A DNA stretch of 64,000 nucleotides from an uncultured Lachnospiraceae bacterium (GTDB lineage Bacteria; Bacillota; Clostridia; Lachnospirales; Lachnospiraceae), in NCBI GenBank assembly GCA_944381635.1, contig CALWLY010000009.1, positions 1-64,000 on the forward strand, written 5' to 3'. Of this stretch, positions 53,536-63,133 are shown piece by piece. The stretch's first letter is position 1. The number at the start of each line of letters is the position of its first letter. The position numbers and the translations under genes were made by a program. The notes under the pieces are model-generated. The model had not been told where the DNA came from, made no database searches, and saw nothing but the letters and a program-made list of their open reading frames with translations.

Positions 53536-55062
53536 CTAAAAATTAAAATACAAGAAAGTGCTTACTCCCGAAAAAGAAAGAACAGACCAGACCAGAATAA
53601 TCACCAGTCCCCAGGTAAACCGGGAAGTAAGTGTTGCTTCCTGCGCAATAAGCTGTGCTCTTTTTCCTGCAAGGACCACAATGCAGATAACGGTTATAAG
53701 TGCCATAACCGCCACATCCACAACCGGAATCAGTCCGGGAAGCACCATGGATAAAGCCTTTGTGATAATATAAATTTCTACCGGCTCCATGACCTGCGCC
53801 ATAGCCGTCAGGCTGCCGTTTAATCCGGGAGTCACCATAGCCTTTAAAATTTCAAATCCCTGTGACACGGAATCCGCCCGGAAAAAAACAAAGGCAAGAC
53901 ATACAAAAAGAAACGTAGCTGCCTGGGAAATACGAAGCGTAATTTTTCCTTTCTTTTCACGGCTTTGCGCTTCTTTTTCCTTTGTATCCTCTTTCCCTGC
54001 AGACTTATTTTTAAAGCCCGCATAAAGACTGTTTACGGATACTGCCGCCCCGTGCAGACAGCCCCACAGCACAAAAGTCCAGTTTGCTCCGTGCCAGATA
54101 CCGCTCACCAGAAAAACAACCATCGTATTCACGATTGTCCTTACCTTTCCTTTTCTGCTGCCTCCAAGAGGAATGTAGACATAACGGGTGAGAAATCGTC
54201 CCAGCGTCATATGCCAGCGGCGCCAGAACTCTTTCACAGAAGCTGATTTATAAGGGGACATAAAGTTTTCCGGGATAGTGATGCCAAGCATCTGTGCAAT
54301 ACCTGCCGCCATATCACAGTAACCGGAAAAGTCCAGATAAAGTTCAAAAGAATAAAAAACTGCCGCCGCCACAGCCCCTGCCATATCAAGACCTGCCGAA
54401 TTGGAAAAAGCAAAGTTTACCGCCTTTGCAAGGGTATCCGCCAAAAGAACTTTCTTTCCCAGTCCCAGAGTAAAGCGCACCATACCTCTGGCAAAGCTTT
54501 CCCCATGAAACTTTCGCCTTTCTCTATCCTGAAACTGCGGAATAATCTCCCAGTGAAAGGCAATCGGTCCTGAAATCAGATACGGAAAGAACGTCACAAA
54601 AGTCAGATAATCAAGAAGCCCCTCATGCTCCCTTTCTCTGCGAAACCGATCCGTCAAAAACGCAATCTGACTGAACGTATAAAAACTGATTCCAAGAGGC
54701 AGAACAATATTTTTCAGATTGAAATCCGTATGCAGCGCCGCATTCAGATTCTCCACAAAAAAATCATAGTATTTAAAGTAAAACAAAAGACCAAGGTTAA
54801 AAATAAGCCCTGCACCAAAAAGAAGCCCATTTCCACGGCCTTTTTCCAATACTGCCATACCTTTGCTGATCAGGAAGTTTCCTCCTGCGCTGATCAGCAG
54901 AAGCGGCAGATAAGCCGGATTGGCATAGCCGTAAAACCAAAGGGATACAGCAATCAAAAATACCTGCGCCAGCCGGAATTTCTGCATTTTATTGAATAAA
55001 TACCAGCCTGCCAGTGTTACCGGCAGAAAAAGAAACAGAAAATAATAAGAGTTAAATACCAT
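53536..55062 (-). CDS. MBOAT family O-acyltransferase (AlgI-like), module 2
   Basis: 508-residue multi-pass protein with the family elements FMSPYKSASVKEFWRRWH and SGIWHGANWTF (catalytic His). It is a paralogue of module 1 at 26-27.5 kb and is about 30 residues longer. Target polymer unknown. ATG at 55060-55062 follows GGAG. First gene of a four-gene operon with the SGNH-like, nuclease-like and lactonase genes. Confidence 0.92.
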   Translation of the reverse strand: MVFNSYYFLFLFLPVTLAGWYLFNKMQKFRLAQVFLIAVSLWFYGYANPAYLPLLLISAGGNFLISKGMAVLEKGRGNGLLFGAGLIFNLGLLFYFKYYDFFVENLNAALHTDFNLKNIVLPLGISFYTFSQIAFLTDRFRREREHEGLLDYLTFVTFFPYLISGPIAFHWEIIPQFQDRERRKFHGESFARGMVRFTLGLGKKVLLADTLAKAVNFAFSNSAGLDMAGAVAAAVFYSFELYLDFSGYCDMAAGIAQMLGITIPENFMSPYKSASVKEFWRRWHMTLGRFLTRYVYIPLGGSRKGKVRTIVNTMVVFLVSGIWHGANWTFVLWGCLHGAAVSVNSLYAGFKNKSAGKEDTKEKEAQSREKKGKITLRISQAATFLFVCLAFVFFRADSVSQGFEILKAMVTPGLNGSLTAMAQVMEPVEIYIITKALSMVLPGLIPVVDVAVMALITVICIVVLAGKRAQLIAQEATLTSRFTWGLVIILVWSVLSFSGVSTFLYFNF

Positions 55063-55094
55063 AATCTTCTCCAAATCTAACCTATTCTTTTCTC

Positions 55095-55124
55095 AGTGTA
55101 CCATATTTTTATCCTTTGTGTACA
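55095..55124 (-). promoter_or_regulatory. possible promoter of MBOAT module 2
   Basis: TACACT (55095-55100, minus strand) with TGTACA 18 bases upstream (55119-55124). The -35 match is only moderate. Confidence 0.4.
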
Positions 55125-55129
55125 GAAGA

Positions 55130-55180
55130 GAGGGTGCTGTAAAATCAGAGATTTTATGTTTCTGATTTTACAACACCCTC
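55130..55180 (-). terminator. terminator after the fructokinase gene
   Basis: 20-bp stem with one mismatch (55130-55149 with 55161-55180, 11-base loop). The T-run after it is weak on the minus strand, so termination may be partial. It separates the sugar locus from MBOAT module 2. Confidence 0.65.
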
Positions 55181-55204
55181 TTGTGCAGTCAGATTTTTAA
55201 ATTA

Positions 55205-56173
55205 TTATTTTCTGGAAGCGATAAAAGCTTTTACTTCCTCTACTTCCGGCATAACGCGCAGAGCGCCTTTTCTTGTTGTGATAATAGATGCTGCAGCGTT
55301 TGCAAATGTCAGCATTTCTGTGATTTTTTCCTCATCCAGGTTGTCAAGTCCATACTCTAACACATAGTTTAAGCAGCAGCCTCCAAAAGTATCTCCGGCT
55401 CCTGTTGTCTCAATGGTGGAATCCTGTAAGAAAGGAGCTACTGTCACACGCAGATCTTTGTAATAAGCACGGCTTCCGTCACGTCCCATGGACAGTAAAA
55501 TAAGCGGAATGTTGTACTCTTCTCTCAGTTTTGCAATTCCTGCGTCAAAGTCCTCTTCTCCGGTAAACCACTGAATCTCATTGTCGGAAATTTTCAGAAC
55601 ATCGCAGTGAGAAAGACCATAAGCTACCTGCTCTTTTGCTTCATCCAGAGAATTCCACAGAGGCTCTCTTAAGTTCGGATCAAAAGAAATAATTGCTCCG
55701 CTTTCTTCTGCTATGGCAATCGCTTTTTTGGTTGCTTTTCTTACACCTTCGTGTGTCATGGAAAGTGTTCCGAAATGGAAAATCTTTGCGTCACGGATCA
55801 TATCTTCGTTTACTTCTTCTTCTGTAAACATCATGTCCGCACCGGGATTGCGGTAGAAGGAGAAATCACGGTCTCCGTCCTCAAATGTCTGAACAAATGC
55901 CAAAGTTGTGCGAACATCCTTGTCCATCATCATACAGGTAGTGTCAATGCCCAGTTCTTCCAGTGTGGCTTTTAATTTCACACCGAAAATATCCTGTCCC
56001 ACTTTTCCCATAAATGCAGTCTTTCTTCCGCATTTATTCAGCATAGCCAGCACATTGCAGGGAGCTCCGCCGGGATTTGCCTCAAACAGCGTATTTCCCT
56101 GTGCACTTTTTCCATTGTCTGTAAAGTCAATGAGCAGTTCACCCAGTGTTAAAACATCAAAATTTTTCATCAT
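55205..56173 (-). CDS. scrK: fructokinase, PfkB family
   Basis: 322 residues. PfkB signatures GGAPCNVLAM (35-44) and TTGAGDTFGG (256-265, catalytic Asp261). Phosphorylates the fructose released by the adjacent GH32 enzyme; the fructokinase assignment rests on that context and the family. Start at 56173 has AAGGGG upstream. Last gene of the locus. Confidence 0.9.
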   Translation of the reverse strand: MMKNFDVLTLGELLIDFTDNGKSAQGNTLFEANPGGAPCNVLAMLNKCGRKTAFMGKVGQDIFGVKLKATLEELGIDTTCMMMDKDVRTTLAFVQTFEDGDRDFSFYRNPGADMMFTEEEVNEDMIRDAKIFHFGTLSMTHEGVRKATKKAIAIAEESGAIISFDPNLREPLWNSLDEAKEQVAYGLSHCDVLKISDNEIQWFTGEEDFDAGIAKLREEYNIPLILLSMGRDGSRAYYKDLRVTVAPFLQDSTIETTGAGDTFGGCCLNYVLEYGLDNLDEEKITEMLTFANAAASIITTRKGALRVMPEVEEVKAFIASRK

Positions 56174-56272
56174 TCTCTATCCCCTTTTTGAGTTTCCTTA
56201 TGTTTGATGTTATTTTACCAAGAAGCCGGGAAAAAGGAAATAGAAAAAACTTTAGTTTCCGTAGAATTTGTA

Positions 56273-56434
56273 TAACAGTTCAGCCATCTGGCATCAGGAG
56301 ACGGATTTATACCTGCATAAAAATCCGTTTTCTGATGCACAGATGAGCTAATCGCTCGCACATGAGGAAAACAGCGGCGTAGCCGCAATAAGCACGTCAG
56401 TGCGGTTTTTCGAATAGCGCGGGCTGAACTGTTA
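56273..56434. mobile_element. 162-bp MITE-like palindromic element (candidate)
   Basis: Perfect 13-bp terminal inverted repeats TAACAGTTCAGCC (56273-56285) and its complement (56422-56434), both bordered by TA. Inside is a long hairpin (about 23 bp, 56285-56345, with G-U pairs) and two smaller stems (GCGGC-GTA-GCCGC, GCAC-GTCA-GTGC). It contains no gene. It starts 3 bases after the GH32 stop codon. TA ends fit an IS630/mariner-type element, but a structured RNA or dispersed repeat is also possible. Confidence 0.5.
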
Positions 56435-56437
56435 CTA

Positions 56438-57904
56438 TCAAACCCGAATATCATACATGGTCAGAGCAAACTCTGCTTTTCCTTCTCCCTCAAAAAATAT
56501 TTTGTCCGCTTTCAGATCTGTGTAAATAAGGGAAGTCATTGCCTGTTTTCCATCATTTACAAACAGCTCCAACGTATATTTATCCATCAGTATACGCATT
56601 TTCAGTTTTCCGTTTTCTTCCTCTGCCTTCATGGTTCTTGTACAGATGGAATCTTTTCTCTGTCCGGAATAGGTTCTGTCAAAAATCAGAAGACCTTTTT
56701 TTCTGTCAAAAGTCACCGTTGTATAAAATTCACCGTCTGAAGCAAGTACGATCCGGAATTCCTCATATTCTCCTGATACTTCCACAGTCATATCGAAAGT
56801 ACGTCCCCTGACATCTTCAAAGCAGACTTGTTTTTCTTCCGTTGTACCATGATGTATTCTTTCATTTTCCCGATAGTTTTCCAGTTCTCTTACCGGATTC
56901 TGAATGAGTCTCCCCTCTTTAATTTGAAGCTCCCTGGGAATAGTCATCATACCGGACCATAAAAATTCATCTGGTGTCATATAATTATCCCAGTTTTGAA
57001 GCCACCCTATCATGACTCTCCGTCCATCCTCTGTCTGTAAAGTCTGAGGCGCATAAAAATCAAGTCCGTAGTCGATGGATCCTATTGCTTCTTCTTCCAG
57101 ACGCGCTTCTTTCTTCCGAAAATTACCGATTATGTACATGGTATTGTTTCCCCCGTGAAACTCCAGCCCTTTTGCTGTCATGAACTGAGGCGATACAATA
57201 AGCACATGCTTTTCATCCAAAGGAAAGAAATCCGGACATTCCCACATTTTTCCGTATCGGTTCTCACATTTAGCCAGAATTCCTTTGAACTCCCACTTTT
57301 TCAGGTCTTTGGATTCAAACAGAGGAATCTGTCCGCTTCCGTCCTCGGAAAGGCTGCCTGCTACCGCATAAAATACGCCGTCCTCTTCCCATATTTTCGG
57401 ATCCCTGAAATCTGCCAAAGAACTTCCTTCCGGAAGCATTTCTGCTGTAATTACTGGGTTTTCCGGAAGTTTTTCAAAATTTATGCCATCCCCTATAGCG
57501 ATACACTGTCTTTGACGTACGATTTTTTCCCCATCTTCATTTTCTTTTTCTGTCACACCGGTATACATTAAAACCTGTCTGTCGTTCATCTCCAGTGCAC
57601 TTCCTGAAAAACATCCCTGTCCATCATACTCTTCATCCGGAGCTATTGCACAGGGAAGCTGTTCCCATTTGATAAAATCCTTTGTCTTGCTGTGCCCCCA
57701 GTGCATGGGTCCCCAATGTCTGTCATAAGGATGATATTGGTAAAACAAATGGTATTCTCCCTGATATGTGCTGAATCCATTAGGGTCATTGATCCATCCT
57801 ACCGGTGAACATATATGAAAAGATGGCTTCTGACCTTCAGGGATAAGTTTTGCCTTCTCTGTCTCATATTCTCTTGCCTTCTGTAATCTGCTGCTTTGTG
57901 TCAT
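56438..57904 (-). CDS. scrB: GH32 sucrose-6-phosphate hydrolase / beta-fructosidase
   Basis: 488 residues. GH32 motifs: WINDPNGF (37-44, nucleophile Asp), FRDP (166-169) and ECP (222-224, acid/base Glu), plus a C-terminal beta-sandwich. No signal peptide, so it acts inside the cell on imported sucrose or short fructo-oligosaccharides. ATG at 57902-57904 follows AAAGGA. In an ABC rather than PTS locus the substrate is likely the unphosphorylated sugar. Confidence 0.93.
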   Translation of the reverse strand: MTQSSRLQKAREYETEKAKLIPEGQKPSFHICSPVGWINDPNGFSTYQGEYHLFYQYHPYDRHWGPMHWGHSKTKDFIKWEQLPCAIAPDEEYDGQGCFSGSALEMNDRQVLMYTGVTEKENEDGEKIVRQRQCIAIGDGINFEKLPENPVITAEMLPEGSSLADFRDPKIWEEDGVFYAVAGSLSEDGSGQIPLFESKDLKKWEFKGILAKCENRYGKMWECPDFFPLDEKHVLIVSPQFMTAKGLEFHGGNNTMYIIGNFRKKEARLEEEAIGSIDYGLDFYAPQTLQTEDGRRVMIGWLQNWDNYMTPDEFLWSGMMTIPRELQIKEGRLIQNPVRELENYRENERIHHGTTEEKQVCFEDVRGRTFDMTVEVSGEYEEFRIVLASDGEFYTTVTFDRKKGLLIFDRTYSGQRKDSICTRTMKAEEENGKLKMRILMDKYTLELFVNDGKQAMTSLIYTDLKADKIFFEGEGKAEFALTMYDIRV

Positions 57905-57939
57905 CGATATTTCCTTTCTGTCTTTCCTGTTATGATATT

Positions 57940-57961
57940 GGGGGCAAAACATTTTGCCCCC
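57940..57961. other. intercistronic GC-rich hairpin
   Basis: GGGGGCAAAA (57940-57949) pairs with TTTTGCCCCC (57952-57961). No T-run follows, so it may protect the upstream binding-protein mRNA from decay rather than terminate, giving more binding protein than hydrolase (inference). Confidence 0.55.
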
Positions 57962-58031
57962 GGATACCTGCAGACCGCTCCTGCAGTCTTTAAATTATGA
58001 CGTTTTTACCCTGTTCAGGATTTTATTGTAT

Positions 58032-59705
58032 TTATTCATTTCCGGCTGCAAAATAATCATCCAGATATTTCTGTTTGATTTCCAGCCATTTCTGTAATCC
58101 ATACTCATCCAAAGTTGTAAGATATTCATCCCACTGTTCTTCAATGCCGCCGTTCATGATCCATTCTGCTTTCATCTGCTCAGTATATTTTTTCAGATCT
58201 GTTTCATACTGATTTAACTCATCCGTATCTTCCTGGCTCATAAATACATTGGGATAAACATATTCTTCAATCATATCAGGAACATAAATATCCTTGATCC
58301 AGTCCAAACGATACTGTGCATCATCGGGGCATGTAACATAGGTTCCGTAGTAATCATTTAAAATTGCCAGAGGTCCGTTTACAGACTGTGCTTCACGCAC
58401 TTCTACAGGAGACTCATTTCCAAGATCCATATGCTTTAACATAGGCTCTCCGGCGTCATTTGTAGACATTTCAAAGATATTGAATTTGCCTTCTTCCCCA
58501 TAAGTACCCCAGTTATTCTGCGGAGACTGTAACGGTGCATACATCTGATCCAGCCATTTTGCAGCTAAAGCAGTATCTTTACAATTGCTTGTGAGAACAC
58601 AGCGTCCTCTGTCAAATCCGCTGGTAGCGGAACCGCTCTGGCGCGGTATGCTCTTCATACCGTCCGGTCCCTCCAGCGCAGGAAGAGGAATGTAATCATT
58701 CATATCAGGTGCAATATTCGCGCTGTCCCAGGTAAAGAATAAACCGTAACGTCCTGCTTTTCCTTTAGAAACATAAGTTGACCAGTCCTGTGTAAAGGCT
58801 TCCGGATCCATAACACCCAATTCATAAAGCTCGTGGAGCCAAGAAATACCTTCTTTGTAACCTTCCTGAGCCGCTGTCCAAATAACTTTTTTATCATTGG
58901 TCACTGCTGTATGGTCCGGAACGTCGCCATAGCCTTCTCCGAATGCTCCCAACAGTACATAAGGATCCTGATCTCCGTCATTAATGATTAAGGACATAGG
59001 AATTGTCTGACCATTTCCTGCCGGATCATTTTCCTTAAATGCAACCAGTACCTCTTTTAATTCCTCTGTAGTAGTAGGAACTTCCAGTCCTAATTCATCC
59101 AGCCATGTTTTATTGATAAAAGGCATACCGCCGATACTCTGTATTGCTTCTTTTCCGGAACCAAGCTGTTCAATCCAGGGGAAAGAATAGATATGTCCGT
59201 CCGGTGCTGTACACATGGTTTTATATTCCGGATATTTTTCAAAAACAGCCTGTAAGTTTGGCATATAATTTTCAATCAGATCTTCAACCGGAATGATAAC
59301 CCCCTGTTTTGCATAGCGAAGAAGGTCATAATTGCTCATTCCTGCATTGAAAAGACCATCCGGAAGACTTTTTGCCTGGGAGAGAGCCAGATTTTTCTTG
59401 TCATTAAACTGGTCCTGAACAAAACATGTCCAGTTGATATGTACATTGGTTTCTTCCTCAAGCCTCTGAAAAATCACTCTCTCATTGGGATCCTGGGTAG
59501 AATTAGCCGGCGCGCTTGTAATAAAGGAAAGTTCCGCTGTTTCTTCAAGAGGGAAGGTGATATCTCTTACCTCTCCATTTTCATCCAATCCTGTTGTGCT
59601 GGCCTGACCGGTTGTTCCGCTGCCTCCTCCGCATGCGGTCATCGAAAGTGCGGTGACGGCTGCAAGTGATAATGCTGTAAGCTTTTTCAACATTTTCTTT
59701 TTCAT
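58032..59705 (-). CDS. sugar ABC importer, extracellular binding lipoprotein
   Basis: 557 residues. Lipoprotein signal (MTAC with Cys near 25) followed by Gly-rich linker and a large class II solute-binding fold of the LplA type, longer than standard sugar-binding proteins. Together with two LplB/LplC-type permeases it forms an importer for an oligosaccharide, probably sucrose or fructo-oligosaccharide. No ATPase gene is in the locus. Confidence 0.9.
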   Translation of the reverse strand: MKKKMLKKLTALSLAAVTALSMTACGGGSGTTGQASTTGLDENGEVRDITFPLEETAELSFITSAPANSTQDPNERVIFQRLEEETNVHINWTCFVQDQFNDKKNLALSQAKSLPDGLFNAGMSNYDLLRYAKQGVIIPVEDLIENYMPNLQAVFEKYPEYKTMCTAPDGHIYSFPWIEQLGSGKEAIQSIGGMPFINKTWLDELGLEVPTTTEELKEVLVAFKENDPAGNGQTIPMSLIINDGDQDPYVLLGAFGEGYGDVPDHTAVTNDKKVIWTAAQEGYKEGISWLHELYELGVMDPEAFTQDWSTYVSKGKAGRYGLFFTWDSANIAPDMNDYIPLPALEGPDGMKSIPRQSGSATSGFDRGRCVLTSNCKDTALAAKWLDQMYAPLQSPQNNWGTYGEEGKFNIFEMSTNDAGEPMLKHMDLGNESPVEVREAQSVNGPLAILNDYYGTYVTCPDDAQYRLDWIKDIYVPDMIEEYVYPNVFMSQEDTDELNQYETDLKKYTEQMKAEWIMNGGIEEQWDEYLTTLDEYGLQKWLEIKQKYLDDYFAAGNE

Positions 59706-59809
59706 ATTTTTTCTCCTTTTTCTTTTATTTTTATGTTTGTTGTCTCTTATTTTTTAATGGAGCACTTTTCTTAACTTCAATTTTTATCTCCATTTTTTCT
59801 GAGTTTTCA

Positions 59810-60706
59810 TTAACCTTTTACAGAACCTACCATAATACCCTTATCGAAATATTTCTGGAAGAAAGGATACATAATAAGCAGCGGAATACTGGAAACTACA
59901 ATGGTAGAATATTTTAACAACTCTGCCAGTTTCGCCATCTCAGCACGGCTCTGAATATCTGCGATCATTCCTGCTTCCGGCGTATTCTCGATCAGAATGG
60001 AACGAAGCACCAGCTGCAGCGGTTGTTTTGCAGCGTCATTTAAATAAACCATTGCGTCAAAGTAACTGTTCCACATTGCTACAAACTGATACAACGCCAG
60101 TACAGCGATAATGGGCTTACATACAGGAAGCAGAATTTTGAAAAAATGAAGTACTTCTGATGCGCCGTCCACCGAGGATGCCTCTCTTAATTCACCGGGA
60201 ATAGACTGGTAATAGGTTCTTGCAAGTATCATATTCCATACATTGAATGCATTCGGAAGAACAATGGCCCAAACCGTATCCAACATATTCAGATTGCTGA
60301 TGAGCAAATAAGTGGGGATCAAACCGCCGTTAAAAAACATTGTGATAATAAAGAGGATATTAAATCCGCTTCTTCCCACCAACTCCTTTTTAGACATAGG
60401 GTAGGCTGCAAGCACCGTCACCAGAACAGAAAGGAATGTAAAGAAAACGGAATAATAAATAGCATTTGCAAATCCTCTCCAGATATTGTTGTTGCTCAAT
60501 ACCTTTTCGTATCCCATCAGTGTCCAGTTTCTGAAATCGAAAGAAATTCCCTGATTATTCAAAACATTAGGATCCATAAAAGAAGCAACAATAACATAGA
60601 CTAAAGGTACAATGATTGCAATTACAAACAGCCCCAACAATATGTAACCTGTGAGAAGAAGTGCCTTATCCACAAGGGAAAGTCTTCTGAATTTTGTTTT
60701 TTTCAT
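59810..60706 (-). CDS. sugar ABC importer, permease LplC-like
   Basis: 298 residues with six membrane segments and the EAA loop EASSVDGAS ... ILLPVCKP (near 190-215). AGGAGG precedes the ATG at 60704-60706, 10 bases after the stop of the LplB-like gene. Confidence 0.92.
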   Translation of the reverse strand: MKKTKFRRLSLVDKALLLTGYILLGLFVIAIIVPLVYVIVASFMDPNVLNNQGISFDFRNWTLMGYEKVLSNNNIWRGFANAIYYSVFFTFLSVLVTVLAAYPMSKKELVGRSGFNILFIITMFFNGGLIPTYLLISNLNMLDTVWAIVLPNAFNVWNMILARTYYQSIPGELREASSVDGASEVLHFFKILLPVCKPIIAVLALYQFVAMWNSYFDAMVYLNDAAKQPLQLVLRSILIENTPEAGMIADIQSRAEMAKLAELLKYSTIVVSSIPLLIMYPFFQKYFDKGIMVGSVKG

Positions 60707-60716
60707 TTCGCACCTC

Positions 60717-61661
60717 CTACAGTCCCTGACCATCGTTTAACTTTTCCACTACTTTATTGACGAAAATCAATAAAACAACATTGATTACGGAATTAAATAA
60801 TCCAACTGCTGTAGAAAATCCGTAGTCTCCGTTTAAAAGACCCATTTTATAAACATAAGTAGCCAGAATTTCAGAAGCCGGAATATTTAAATCCGTCTGC
60901 AGAGCATATGCTTTTTCAAATCCAATGCTCATCAGATTACCGGCCTGTAAAATAAACTGAATCACAATGATATTCTTAATAGCCGGAAGATCTACATTTT
61001 TAATCTGCTGAAAAATATTTGCCCCGTCTATTACCGCTGCCTCTGTCAGTTCCTGACTGGCATTTGATAACGCTGCCGTATAAAGAATGGAGGACCATCC
61101 TGCTGTCTGCCAAATGCTGCTGGCTATATAAATCGTACGGAAAGCCTCCGGCATAGTCATAAAGTTATATTCTGTTCCAAGCAGCTGATTTAAAGGTCCT
61201 ACCGGAGATAAGAAAATTCTTACCATACCGCAAAGGACAATGACAGAAATAAAATTGGGTGCATATACAAGAAGCTGAATATTTTTCTTGATTCCCACAT
61301 GTCGGATTCTATTCAGTAAAAGCGCCAGAATAATCGGAATCGGGAATCCCCAGAGCAATCCGTAAAGACTTACCTTTAACGTATTCATCAGGTATTGCAT
61401 AAAATCCGGAGAATTCAAAAACCTTTCAAAATACTTAAATCCTACCCATGGGCTTCCAAAAACTCCCTGAATAGCACTGTAATCTTTAAAAGCAATCAGA
61501 ACGCCTCCCATAGGGATATACTTGAAAATGATTGTCAGCGCTACAGCCGGAAGTAAAAAGATTACGTACAGCTGCCAGTTATTTTTGATGTATTTTATTT
61601 TTTTGCTCATCACTGACCCTTGCTGCACAGCCGGTTTTGAATAATTGTTTAACTTCTTCAC
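60717..61661 (-). CDS. sugar ABC importer, permease LplB-like
   Basis: 314 residues with six membrane segments and the EAA loop ELTEAAVIDGANIFQQIKNV (near 215-235). GTG at 61659-61661 follows GAGGAGAGG; an in-frame ATG 17 codons later is possible. First gene of the importer operon, facing lacI across the operator region. Confidence 0.9.
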   Translation of the reverse strand: MKKLNNYSKPAVQQGSVMSKKIKYIKNNWQLYVIFLLPAVALTIIFKYIPMGGVLIAFKDYSAIQGVFGSPWVGFKYFERFLNSPDFMQYLMNTLKVSLYGLLWGFPIPIILALLLNRIRHVGIKKNIQLLVYAPNFISVIVLCGMVRIFLSPVGPLNQLLGTEYNFMTMPEAFRTIYIASSIWQTAGWSSILYTAALSNASQELTEAAVIDGANIFQQIKNVDLPAIKNIIVIQFILQAGNLMSIGFEKAYALQTDLNIPASEILATYVYKMGLLNGDYGFSTAVGLFNSVINVVLLIFVNKVVEKLNDGQGL

Positions 61662-61696
61662 TCTTTCCTCTCCTCTCAATTTATTTTTCTATGCCG

Positions 61697-61922
61697 TGTA
61701 ACGTTTCATTTTCAAAGTAAAAAAATATAATGAAAATCCCTCTTTATGCTTGAATTGCTTTTGTTTGTGTGAAACGTTTCACATCTGTTAACTGCATTGT
61801 ATTACCAGTTTTTTATAAAGTCAACCAATATTCTTTATTTTTTTGTGCAACCTTTATATTTCGTCGAAATAATCAAATTAAATCTATCCATTTTATAACA
61901 TTTTCATAATTGAAACGTTTCA
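61697..61922. promoter_or_regulatory. three CG-centred LacI/CcpA-type operators
   Basis: TGTAACGTTTCA (61697-61708), TGTGAAACGTTTCACA (61768-61783, perfect 16-bp palindrome) and TGAAACGTTTCA (61911-61922, perfect). They fit LacI-family sites and also cre sites for CcpA. The third overlaps the -35 box of lacI, suggesting autoregulation; the others lie toward the importer genes. Divergent gap of 390 bases; no other feature seen in it. Confidence 0.8.
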
Positions 61923-61938
61923 CAAATCACGTTATAAT
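61910..61938 (+). promoter_or_regulatory. promoter of the lacI-type regulator
   Basis: TTGAAA (61910-61915), exactly 17 bases, TATAAT (61933-61938). The third operator covers the -35 box. Confidence 0.75.
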
Positions 61939-62051
61939 GAAGTATATGCAAATTCATATCAGGGTCAAATAATTTTCAATATTTTTCGCCGCCCTTCTTT
62001 ACTTTTATTCCGCATATATACGATCCGGGCGGCAGAAAGAGAGTAATTTAT

Positions 62052-63083
62052 ATGAAAAAACAGAACCTGCCTACAATGAAAGATGTAGCTAAAGAAGCCG
62101 GTGTTGCACTGGGAACCGTGTCCAAAGTAATAAACGGTATCCCCGTAGGCGATGAATACCGTGAAAAAGTAGAAGCTGCTATCAAAAAACTGAATTATGA
62201 AGTAAATACCTACGCCAGAGGATTAAAAGTACAGAAAACCAATACGGTTACTCTGATCATCCCGGATTGCATCAATCCCTTTTATTCCTCTCTGGCACAC
62301 CATGTGGAATCTCATCTTTACAAACATGGAATCTGGATGGTATTGTGCTGCTCCAACGGTATACCCGAAAAAGAAATTGATTATCTCACATCCGCGGTTA
62401 AGAACCAATCAGACGGCATTATCGCTCTTACTTACTCCGATATCGGAAAATATGTGTCGCCTAATATTCCTCTGGTTTCATTTGACCGTATGTTTGAAAA
62501 TAATTTTACTCCCATTGTAGCTTCCGACAACTACAAAGGCGGAATTCTTGCCACAGAAAAATTATTGGAATTTGGCTGTAAAAGACCTGCCTTTATCCGT
62601 TTCATTTCTCCTTTTAAAGGAGAGGTCAACAAGCGTCTGGAAGGATATCTTAAAGTCTGCGAATCCCATAAAATCGAACCTATTATTCTGGATAAAAGAG
62701 AATATGAAGATCCTAATAAGGAAATCCCGATATTTATCAAAGATCAGCTTCTTCCTGATGGGAAACTAACCTTTGACGGCATTTTTTCAAACACTGATTA
62801 TCATGGATATCTGGCCATGAAAACGCTTCAAAAATTAGGTTTTCAAGTTCCGGAAGATATTCAAATCATAGGTTTTGACGGAATTCACAAATTCGGTGGC
62901 GAAGAAAATGAACTTTTCGTCTCCTCCATCTGCCAGCCTGTTCCTGAACTGGCAAAAACCTGTGTAGATATGATTCTGGCCAAAGACCGGTCCATGCTGC
63001 CAAGCCTTACTCTGCTTCCTGTAAAATACCAGTACGGAGGAACTACCAGAGATCCGGAAGCTGATCCCAAATACAAAAAATAA
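62052..63083 (+). CDS. LacI family transcriptional regulator
   Basis: 343 residues. Helix-turn-helix at about 9-28 (TMKDVAKEAGVALGTVSKV), hinge near 55 and a periplasmic-binding-like sensor domain. It likely represses the divergent sugar importer/GH32/PfkB operon and itself through the CG-centred operators; inducer probably sucrose or fructose. AAAGAGAG precedes the ATG. Confidence 0.93.
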   Translation: MKKQNLPTMKDVAKEAGVALGTVSKVINGIPVGDEYREKVEAAIKKLNYEVNTYARGLKVQKTNTVTLIIPDCINPFYSSLAHHVESHLYKHGIWMVLCCSNGIPEKEIDYLTSAVKNQSDGIIALTYSDIGKYVSPNIPLVSFDRMFENNFTPIVASDNYKGGILATEKLLEFGCKRPAFIRFISPFKGEVNKRLEGYLKVCESHKIEPIILDKREYEDPNKEIPIFIKDQLLPDGKLTFDGIFSNTDYHGYLAMKTLQKLGFQVPEDIQIIGFDGIHKFGGEENELFVSSICQPVPELAKTCVDMILAKDRSMLPSLTLLPVKYQYGGTTRDPEADPKYKK

Positions 63084-63133
63084 ATCAACATTTGCATATC
63101 ATGCAGAGTACTATATTTTTCCTCAATGGAAGA

